From Anaerolineales bacterium (GTDB taxonomy: Bacteria > Chloroflexota > Anaerolineae > Anaerolineales > UBA6663), in the NCBI GenBank assembly GCA_016789165.1, contig JAEURL010000264.1, forward strand, positions 1 through 5,050: a DNA stretch of 5,050 nt. The letters run 5' to 3'. The notes under the pieces were generated by a model. It was not told where the DNA came from. It saw only the letters and a program-made list of their open reading frames with translations, and made no database searches. Both the position numbers and the translations under genes were made by a program. Within the stretch, counting starts at the first letter, position 1; each line of letters opens with the position of its first letter. This document shows, one piece after another, positions 1 to 5,050 of this stretch.

Positions 1-2163
1 GCGCGTTGGCACGAGCTCAAGCGCAAGCTGGGCAACGCCCGCGCCTGGGGCCTGCCGGCCGAGCTGATCGGCCCGGCCGACGTGCAGAAACTGGTGCCGA
101 TCATGCGCACCGACGACCTGTACGGCGCCTTCTACGTCCCCTCCGATATGGACATCCGCGGCGTCAAGGTGCTGGAGGCCCTGGCGGCCGTGGCCGGCCG
201 GGGCGGGGCCGTGTTCGAGCCCCACACCGCCGTGACCGGGATCGAGGTCAAGCACGGGCGCGCCGTGGCCGTGCAGACCGACCGCGGCCGGATCGCGGCC
301 GAGCACATCGTCTGCGCGGCCGGCCTGTGGGGGCCGGTGGTGGCGCGGATGGCCGGGCTGACCCTGCCGATGACGCCCTGCCAGCACCTGTACGCCAAGA
401 CCTCGCCGGTGCCGGCGCTGCGGGGCGAGACTGAGGAAGTCCGCCACCCGGTGGTGCGCTACCAGGATAAGGACATGTACTTCCGCCAGCACGGGGAGGG
501 CTACGGCTTCGGCTCGTACGCGCACGCGCCCATGCTGGTCTACGCCGAGGACCTGCCCCAACACGACCACCCGGCCAGGTTCCCGTCGGTGGCCGAGCAA
601 TTGCAGGAGGCCTGGGAGGCCACCGTGGACCGCTTCCCGGCGCTGGCGCCCACGCACGTGGTTGAATCTTTCAACGGCTGCTTCTCGTTCACCACCGATG
701 GCAATACCTTCTTTGGCGAGACGCCCGCGGTGCGCAACTTCATCATGGCCGAGGCGGTCTGGGTGACGCACGCCGGCGGCACGGCCCAGGCCGTGGCTAA
801 CCTGCTGGTGCACGGCGATCCCGGCCTGGACCTGCGCGAGCTGGACGTCAACCGGCTGCCGCCGCACGCCGGCAGCCGCGCCTACCTGACAGCGCGGGCC
901 GAGCGCCAGTACGTGGAGGTCTACGATATCCTGCACCCGCTCCAGCCGCTGGCGGACCCGCGCCCGCTGCGCGTCGCGCCCTATTACCAGCGGCTCAAGG
1001 ACCTGGGCGCCTTCTTCTCGGAAAGCGCCGGCTGGGAGCGCCCGCAATGGTTCGCGGCCAACGAGCCGCTGCTGCACGGCCAGGCGATCGATTGGCCTTT
1101 GCGCCAGGGCTGGGCCGCCCGCTTCTGGTCGCCGCTCATCGGCGCCGAGCACCGCGCCGTGCGCGCGCGGGCCGGCCTGTTCGACCTGAGCAACTTCTAC
1201 AAGATCGAAGTGAGCGGCCCCGGCGCGCTGGCCTTCCTGCAGACGATGACGGCCAACCAGATGGATCAGCCGGTCGGCCGCGCCACCTACACGGCCCTGC
1301 TCACCGCGCGCGGCGGCATCAAGTGCGACCTGACCGTGACGCGCCTGGCGGAGGACCGCTTCTGGGTGATCACGGGCGGCGGCACCGGGCCGATGGACCT
1401 GGCCTGGCTCAAGCGCCACGCGCCGGCGGACGGTTCGGTGCTGATCCAGAACGTCTCCTCGGCCTGGACGACGCTCGGCCTGTGGGGGCCGCGCGCGCGC
1501 GCCATCGTCGAGGCAACCAGCACTGAGGACTGGTCCAACGCCGGCTTCCCGTATCTGACGCTCCAGGAGAAATACGTGGGCCACGTGCCGGTGACGGCGC
1601 TGCGCGTCTCCTACGCCGGCGAGCTGGGCTGGGAGTTGTACACCCCCACCGAATATGGCTTGGCGCTGTGGGATACGCTCTGGGCGGCCGGTGAGCCGCA
1701 CGGCCTGATCGCGGCCGGCGGCGGCGCGTTTGACTCACTGCGTCTGGAGAAGGGCTACCGGCTGTGGGGCGCTGACATCCACACGGATTACAACCCGTAC
1801 GAGGCCGGCCTGGGCTTCGCGGTGCGGTTGAAGAAGGGTGAGTTCCTGGGCCGGGCGGCGCTGGAGCAGATCAAGGCGGAGGGTGTGCGGCGCAAGCTAT
1901 GCTGCCTGGTCTTTGATGACCCGCGCACCGCCCTCGTCGGCAAGGAGCCGGTTTTCGCGCCGGGGTCTGAACAGGCCCTGGGGTACGTGACTTCGGCCAA
2001 CTACGGCTACTCGGTGAACAAGAGCTTCGCCTACAGCTACTTGCCGAGCGAGTACGCCGCCGAGGGCACGCGCGTGGAGGTTTACTTCTTCGGGGACCGC
2101 TTCCCGGCCACGGTCAGCCGCGAGCCGCTCTTCGACCCCGCCAACACCCGGCTCAAGGCCTGA
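1..2163 (+). CDS. Dimethylglycine/sarcosine dehydrogenase-like FAD oxidoreductase fused to GcvT domain (5' truncated)
   Basis: The frame is open from base 1, so the true start is upstream; the GTG at 82 is an internal Val. The 720 visible residues are numbered from base 1. Residues 1-280 are the rest of a DAO-type FAD domain, with an AAGLW flavin-contact motif at 106-110 and a DGNTFFGE stretch followed by THAGG at 233-260. Residues about 283-352 are the FAO central linker domain ending GWERPQWFA. Residues about 376-620 are a GcvT folate domain, with GAEHRAV at 381, FDLSNFYKIEVSGP at 394, GGIKCDLTV around D443, YAGELGWELY at 538-547 and SLRLEKGYRLWG from 579. The remainder is a GcvT C-terminal barrel. 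Family members are about 810-860 aa, so roughly 100-120 residues are missing, including the dinucleotide-binding GxGxxG and any covalent-flavin His. The family oxidatively demethylates dimethylglycine, sarcosine or related N-methyl amines and passes the one-carbon unit to tetrahydrofolate as methylene-THF, in the cytoplasm. The exact substrate cannot be read from this part. It ends convergently with the M20 gene. Confidence 0.9.
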   Translation, partial: ARWHELKRKLGNARAWGLPAELIGPADVQKLVPIMRTDDLYGAFYVPSDMDIRGVKVLEALAAVAGRGGAVFEPHTAVTGIEVKHGRAVAVQTDRGRIAAEHIVCAAGLWGPVVARMAGLTLPMTPCQHLYAKTSPVPALRGETEEVRHPVVRYQDKDMYFRQHGEGYGFGSYAHAPMLVYAEDLPQHDHPARFPSVAEQLQEAWEATVDRFPALAPTHVVESFNGCFSFTTDGNTFFGETPAVRNFIMAEAVWVTHAGGTAQAVANLLVHGDPGLDLRELDVNRLPPHAGSRAYLTARAERQYVEVYDILHPLQPLADPRPLRVAPYYQRLKDLGAFFSESAGWERPQWFAANEPLLHGQAIDWPLRQGWAARFWSPLIGAEHRAVRARAGLFDLSNFYKIEVSGPGALAFLQTMTANQMDQPVGRATYTALLTARGGIKCDLTVTRLAEDRFWVITGGGTGPMDLAWLKRHAPADGSVLIQNVSSAWTTLGLWGPRARAIVEATSTEDWSNAGFPYLTLQEKYVGHVPVTALRVSYAGELGWELYTPTEYGLALWDTLWAAGEPHGLIAAGGGAFDSLRLEKGYRLWGADIHTDYNPYEAGLGFAVRLKKGEFLGRAALEQIKAEGVRRKLCCLVFDDPRTALVGKEPVFAPGSEQALGYVTSANYGYSVNKSFAYSYLPSEYAAEGTRVEVYFFGDRFPATVSREPLFDPANTRLKA

Positions 2164-2169
2164 GGCCCC
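2164..2169. other. 6-bp convergent intergenic junction, no terminator visible
   Basis: The TGA of the flavoenzyme (2161-2163) and the TGA of the minus-strand M20 gene (2172-2170) are separated only by GGCCCC. Bases 2161-2172 form a small imperfect palindrome with TGAGG/CCTCA arms and a 2-nt centre. That arises partly because both genes end in TGA, and its loop is too short to act as a hairpin terminator. No T-run follows in either direction. Any termination must occur inside the opposing gene or depend on Rho, so the two transcripts probably overlap. Confidence 0.8.
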
Positions 2170-3324
2170 TCACCCGCCGGCCAGGACGGCTTCGACGATG
2201 CCGCGGTAGCCGCGTGCGGCGGCCAGCAGGTCCGCCACCGCCAGCCGCTCGTCCACCACGTGCGCGTCGCCTTCGGCCGCCGGGCCAAAGCCCACGGTGG
2301 GCACGCCGGCACGGCCGGCGCTGTAGGCGGCATTGGTGCAGAAGCGGTAAGCGCCCAGCCGGGGGGCCAGGCCGGCCGCGCGCAGGCCCCGCAGCGCGCC
2401 CTGGACCAAGGGATGCTCTTCAGGGAAGACCCAGGCTGGGAAGAACTTGGGGCCGCGCAGGACCGCGCCCGTATAAGCCGTGTGCTCGCCCTGGGCCAGC
2501 GCCACGTGCAGCTCCGCGCCGGCCAGCGTGGGCAGGGCCTGCAGCGCGCCCAGCACCTGCGCGGGCGTCTCGCCGGCCAGCAGCCGGCGGTCATAGGTGG
2601 CGCGGCAGCGGCTGGGGATGACCGAGTAGCCGGGATACGGGTCGGAGATGATGTCGGTCAGGGCCAGCAGCGCCGGCCCGAGCACGGGATCCTGGCCCAG
2701 CGCCAGCCGCTCCACGCCGTCCACCACCCGCAGCATGGCGTGCACGGCGTTGAGGCCCAGCTGCGGTGAGGACGAGTGCGCGGGCCGGCCGACGGTCTCC
2801 AATTGGATTTCGGCCCGGCCGCGCCCGCCGCGGTTCAGGTTGAGCTCGGTGGCCTCGCCGATGACCACGCAGTCCGGGCGCACGCGCTCCATGACCGTGC
2901 CCAGGCTGACGCCCTCCATCACTTCTTCCAGCACCGTGGCGCTGACGGCCACCTGGCCGGCCAGCCGGGCCCGGTCCACGGCCGCGGCGCCGTGCAGCAT
3001 GGCGGCCAGCGCGCCCTTCATGTCCGCGGCGCCCCGGCCATACAGCCAGCCGCCGTCCAGCTCGCCCGCAAACGGATCACGCGTCCAGGTGGAGCCGGGC
3101 GCAATGCCCACCGTGTCGCAGTGCGCGTCCAGCAGCAGGGTTGGCCCAGGGCGCGCGCCGCGGATGATGCCCACCGCGCTGCCGTTGGAGTCGGTGAAGA
3201 CCTCGTCATAGCCCAGGGCGCGCATGGCGGCCAGGATGACCTCCACCACGGCACGCTCCTCGCCGCTCAGGCTCGGCACGCGCACCAGCGCCTGGGCCAG
3301 CTGGATCAGGTCCTGATCGGCCAT
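2170..3324 (-). CDS. ygeY: YgeY-family M20 metallohydrolase
   Basis: This complete 384-aa protein (E. coli YgeY is about 400 aa) has no signal peptide and is probably cytoplasmic. It has the M20 layout of a catalytic domain split by a dimerisation domain. Visible residues are the metal ligand H68 with D70 in DAHCDTVGI, bridging D101 in GRGAADMKG, the catalytic/metal pair E133-E134, E157 in IGEATE, and C-terminal ligand H355 in GDAHVVDE. The lid domain begins near 176, with GRPAHSS around H183. YgeY-type signatures are the RGGRGR box (165-170), DRRLLAGET (245-253), the FFPAWVFPEEHP stretch (294-305) and CTNAAYSAGRAGVPTVGFGP (329-348). M20 enzymes hydrolyse amide bonds of small acylated or carbamoylated amino acids or peptides. 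YgeY proteins occur in purine and selenium-linked catabolic clusters, but their substrate is not evident here. The ATG at 3324 is favoured because the N-terminus fits the family and it lies 3 nt after the upstream stop, with GTGGAG 10 nt before it. N-carbamoyl amino acid hydrolase activity is an alternative within M20. Confidence 0.88.
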   Translation of the reverse strand: MADQDLIQLAQALVRVPSLSGEERAVVEVILAAMRALGYDEVFTDSNGSAVGIIRGARPGPTLLLDAHCDTVGIAPGSTWTRDPFAGELDGGWLYGRGAADMKGALAAMLHGAAAVDRARLAGQVAVSATVLEEVMEGVSLGTVMERVRPDCVVIGEATELNLNRGGRGRAEIQLETVGRPAHSSSPQLGLNAVHAMLRVVDGVERLALGQDPVLGPALLALTDIISDPYPGYSVIPSRCRATYDRRLLAGETPAQVLGALQALPTLAGAELHVALAQGEHTAYTGAVLRGPKFFPAWVFPEEHPLVQGALRGLRAAGLAPRLGAYRFCTNAAYSAGRAGVPTVGFGPAAEGDAHVVDERLAVADLLAAARGYRGIVEAVLAGG

Positions 3325-3327
3325 CGG

Positions 3328-4638
3328 CTACAGGCTCCACAGCCGGCGCGCCGCGGCGCGCGTGCGCGCGCGCAGGGCGGCCAGGTCCGCATTCAGCACC
3401 ACGCCGTCGCGCACGCGCACCTGGCCGGCCACCCACACGGCGCGGACGTGCGCGTGGCTGCGCCACAGCACCAGCTGGTCGTACAGGTTATGGGGCTCGG
3501 GCGGCGTCGGCAGGTCCAGGGCGATTAACTGCAGGTCCGCCTGCCAGCCCGGCGCCAGCCGGCCGACCCGCTCCAGGCCCAGCGCGCGCGCCCCGCCCTC
3601 CGTAGCCATCTGCCAGACCAGGCCGGCCGGCATCACGCGCGGGTCCTGGCGATAGGCCTTGTGGATCAGGAAAGCGCCGCGCATGACCTCGAAGAAGTCG
3701 TTAACGTAGCCGTCGCTGCCCAGGCCCACGGTCACGCCGGCCGCGGCCAGCTCGGGCACCGGCGCGATGCCGGCGCCGACCTCGCAGTTGGAGAGCGGCA
3801 TGTGCGTCATGCGCACGCCGCGCTCGGCCATGATCCGGATCTCGTTCTCGCTGAGTTGAACACACTGCGAAGCCAGCATGCGCGGGCCGGCCACGCCCAG
3901 CCGGTCGTAGTACTCCAGCGGCCGGGCGCCAAAGTGTTTGAGCGCATATTCCGGCTCATGCACGCCCTCCGACATATGCATGTGCACCAGCGCGTCCAGC
4001 TCCTGGCCCAGCGCGTGGGCCTGGCGGATGAAGTCGGCCGAGCAGCTGAAGGTGGTGTGGAAGCACATCAGGCCGGAGACCAGGCCGCCGGCCGCGCGGC
4101 TGGCGCGGATGAAATCGGCGTTCTCCTTCAAGCCCAGCTGGCCGTTCTCCCGGCTGACCCGCTCGGTGGCCTCAAAGGAGAGGATGGCGCGCAGGCCGCG
4201 CGCCCGCGCCACCTCGGCCTGGGCCGGCAGGCAGCCCGGCAGGCTGTAGGGGGCCTCGAGGCAGTCGTAGACGGTGGTGACGCCGCTGCGCAGCAGCTCG
4301 GCGCAGACGTAGTCCGTGGCCGCGCAGATCATCTCGTGGTCCAGCCGGTCCTCCACCAGCGGCCACCAGAAATCCTCCAGGAAGGGCCAGAAGCCGGAGG
4401 GCGCTTTGTCCAGGGGCAGGCCGTGCGCCAGCACGCCGTACAGGTGCGCGTGGGCGTTGACGAAGCCGGGCGCCAGCACCTGCTCGGGCGCTTCCCAGAC
4501 CTCGTCCGCCGGGAAGTCCCGGCGCAGGTCCGCGTGCGGGCCGACGGCCGTGATCACGTCCCCGACAACGCGCACGCCCCAGCCGGGCTGCGGCGCCTCG
4601 CCGGCCACGGCGATCAGGATTTCGGGCAGGATCAACAT
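3328..4638 (-). CDS. ATZ/TRZ-type metal-dependent amidohydrolase/deaminase with a Gln at the strand-6 His position
   Basis: This complete 436-aa cytoplasmic protein has the fold order of the cytosine deaminase-like amidohydrolase superfamily. A short N-terminal beta-sandwich (1-55) is followed by a TIM barrel opening with APGFVNAHAHLYG, where H63 and H65 bind metal. HMHMSE places H221 as a metal ligand and E224 as the proton-shuttle Glu typical of deaminases. D309 in GLGSDGYVND is the last ligand. The C-terminus returns to the sandwich, with GRLAPGWQADLQLI at 359-372. Relatives deaminate or dechlorinate aromatic N-heterocycles, including guanine, cytosine, methylthioadenosine and triazines. 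SsnA of the selenium/purine clusters is also a relative, but the SNMNN-type motif I associate with SsnA is replaced here by PLSNCEVGAGIAPVPE, so I do not use that symbol. The oddity is ASQCVQ at 256-261 where AAHCVx or similar is usual, putting Q258 in place of the conserved His. The substrate is unknown. Its start (ATG 4638) has a strong Shine-Dalgarno sequence. It sits between the hydantoinase and M20 genes in one apparent operon. Confidence 0.88.
   Translation of the reverse strand: MLILPEILIAVAGEAPQPGWGVRVVGDVITAVGPHADLRRDFPADEVWEAPEQVLAPGFVNAHAHLYGVLAHGLPLDKAPSGFWPFLEDFWWPLVEDRLDHEMICAATDYVCAELLRSGVTTVYDCLEAPYSLPGCLPAQAEVARARGLRAILSFEATERVSRENGQLGLKENADFIRASRAAGGLVSGLMCFHTTFSCSADFIRQAHALGQELDALVHMHMSEGVHEPEYALKHFGARPLEYYDRLGVAGPRMLASQCVQLSENEIRIMAERGVRMTHMPLSNCEVGAGIAPVPELAAAGVTVGLGSDGYVNDFFEVMRGAFLIHKAYRQDPRVMPAGLVWQMATEGGARALGLERVGRLAPGWQADLQLIALDLPTPPEPHNLYDQLVLWRSHAHVRAVWVAGQVRVRDGVVLNADLAALRARTRAAARRLWSL
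3335..3340 (-). promoter_or_regulatory. Ribosome binding site for the M20 gene
   Basis: The minus strand reads GTGGAG here, ending 10 nt before the ATG at 3324-3322. The site lies within the last codons of the preceding amidohydrolase gene, whose TAG (3330-3328) is only 3 nt from the ATG. This arrangement suggests translational coupling between the two genes. Confidence 0.55.
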
Positions 4639-4647
4639 CTCAGCCGG

Positions 4648-4655
4648 CTCCTTCC
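4648..4655 (-). promoter_or_regulatory. Strong ribosome binding site for the amidohydrolase gene
   Basis: The minus strand reads GGAAGGAG, a near-consensus Shine-Dalgarno sequence, 9 nt before the ATG at 4638-4636. It lies in the 21-nt gap after the hydantoinase stop codon. It confirms ATG 4638 as the start and indicates independent, efficient initiation of this second gene in the operon. Confidence 0.8.
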
Positions 4656-4659
4656 AGGT

Positions 4660-5050
4660 TTACGGCCGCGCCAGAAAGCGGCCGCGGCCGGCCGCGCCCA
4701 CGTATTGCCCGTCCCGCACGATGACCTCGCCGCGCGCCACGGTGGCCACGGGATAGCCGCGCAGGGCCAGGCCGGCGTAGGGCGTGTAGTCGGTGTTCTC
4801 GTGCAGGACGGCCCGGTCGAGGGTCACGGCGCGTTCGGGGTCGAAGAGCACCAGGTCCGCATCGGCGCCGGGCGTGAGCGCGCCCTTGCGCGGATACAGG
4901 CCGAAGGTCCGGGCCGGCGCCGCGCAGCAGACGTCCACCCAGCGCCCCAGCGAGAGCCGGCCGGCGCGCACGCCGTAGGTGTAGAGCAGGGCCAGCCGCG
5001 CCTCGATGCCGGGCAGGCCATTGGGGATGGCCGTGAACGTATCCCGGCCC
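4660..5050 (-). CDS. hydA: Dihydropyrimidinase/D-hydantoinase, C-terminal part (start lies beyond the window)
   Basis: The frame is open through base 5050, and the 129 visible residues are the C-terminal quarter of a protein usually about 460 aa long. Diagnostic motifs in order are FTAIPNGLPGIEARL (5037-4993), LSLGRWVDV, PARTFGLYPRKG, PGADADLVLFDP, HENTDYTPYAGL and a closing GRFLARP before TAA at 4662-4660. The Asn of the IPNG motif (codon 5022-5020) corresponds to the residue whose backbone contacts the cyclic amide in known hydantoinases, so the visible part looks intact. The HxH pair, carboxylated Lys, other His ligands and catalytic Asp are all outside the window. The enzyme reversibly opens dihydropyrimidine or hydantoin rings to N-carbamoyl beta- or alpha-amino acids in the cytoplasm, usually as a tetramer. 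The GTG at 4971 is an internal Val, not a start. It is the first visible gene of the minus-strand operon, 21 nt upstream of the amidohydrolase. Phenylhydantoinase (HyuA-type) or a related cyclic amidase is possible. Allantoinase is less likely given the motifs. Confidence 0.9.
   Translation of the reverse strand, partial: GRDTFTAIPNGLPGIEARLALLYTYGVRAGRLSLGRWVDVCCAAPARTFGLYPRKGALTPGADADLVLFDPERAVTLDRAVLHENTDYTPYAGLALRGYPVATVARGEVIVRDGQYVGAAGRGRFLARP

Noticed and set aside
82..84. GTG at 82 as the start of the flavoenzyme
   Set aside because: The frame stays open to base 1, and the upstream residues (ARWHELKRKL...) match the family's FAD domain. The gene therefore starts before the window.
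6..434. Open frame overlapping the flavoenzyme in another plus-strand frame
   Set aside because: It is extremely Arg/Ala/Gly/Pro-rich, as GC-rich off-frame translation gives. It lies inside a frame with clear oxidoreductase motifs.
2161..2172. Palindrome at the convergent stops as a bidirectional terminator
   Set aside because: It has 5-bp arms with a 2-nt centre and no T-runs. It is explained by two facing TGA codons followed by GG.
2776..3528. 250-codon plus-strand open frame opposite the M20 and amidohydrolase genes
   Set aside because: Its His/Gln/Ala/Arg-rich composition shows no domain. It spans the boundary of two well-supported minus-strand genes and is a shadow of their codon bias.
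3328..4638. Naming the amidohydrolase ssnA because of its ygeY/hydantoinase neighbours
   Set aside because: The motifs around the third and fourth metal-site loops (ASQCVQ, PLSNCEVGAGIAPVPE) differ from what I recall of SsnA, so only the superfamily can be assigned.
4969..4971. GTG at 4971 as the start of a small 103-aa protein
   Set aside because: The frame continues to 5050 with the conserved hydantoinase IPNG motif, so this is an internal Val of a longer gene.

Overview
The window is GC-rich bacterial DNA (roughly 70% G+C by eye, with third codon positions almost always G or C). It is packed with metabolic genes and almost no intergenic space. Two genes run off the edges, so four protein genes are present in whole or in part. 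I see no RNA genes, mobile elements, CRISPR arrays or long repeats. The host cannot be fixed from this sequence. The composition and the gene families would suit Chloroflexota, Actinomycetota or a similar GC-rich soil or sediment lineage, but this is only a guess.

Layout. Positions 1-2163 on the + strand hold the last 720 residues of a dimethylglycine/sarcosine dehydrogenase-type flavoenzyme fused to a GcvT-like folate-binding aminomethyltransferase module. Six bases after its stop codon, a minus-strand operon ends head-on against it. Read in its own direction, that operon is: the C-terminal 129 residues of a dihydropyrimidinase/hydantoinase (5050-4660), a complete ATZ/TRZ-type metal-dependent amidohydrolase or deaminase (4638-3328), and a complete M20 hydrolase of the YgeY family (3324-2170). 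The gaps within the operon are 21 nt and 3 nt. Both internal genes have recognisable Shine-Dalgarno sequences. Promoters for both transcription units lie outside the window.

How the genes may work together. The three minus-strand enzymes are all hydrolases of C-N bonds in rings or amides: a cyclic amide opener, an amino/amidohydrolase and a deacylase-type peptidase. This is a typical set for breaking down a nitrogen heterocycle. A YgeY-type hydrolase beside a hydantoinase recalls the E. coli ygeW-ygeX-ygeY-hyuA cluster linked to purine catabolism. The convergent flavoenzyme would release N-methyl groups from dimethylglycine or sarcosine to tetrahydrofolate. One speculative reading joins all four into a creatinine or N-methylhydantoin to sarcosine to glycine route. 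The most specific oddity is in the amidohydrolase, which has Gln where this superfamily normally has a catalytic His after strand 6.
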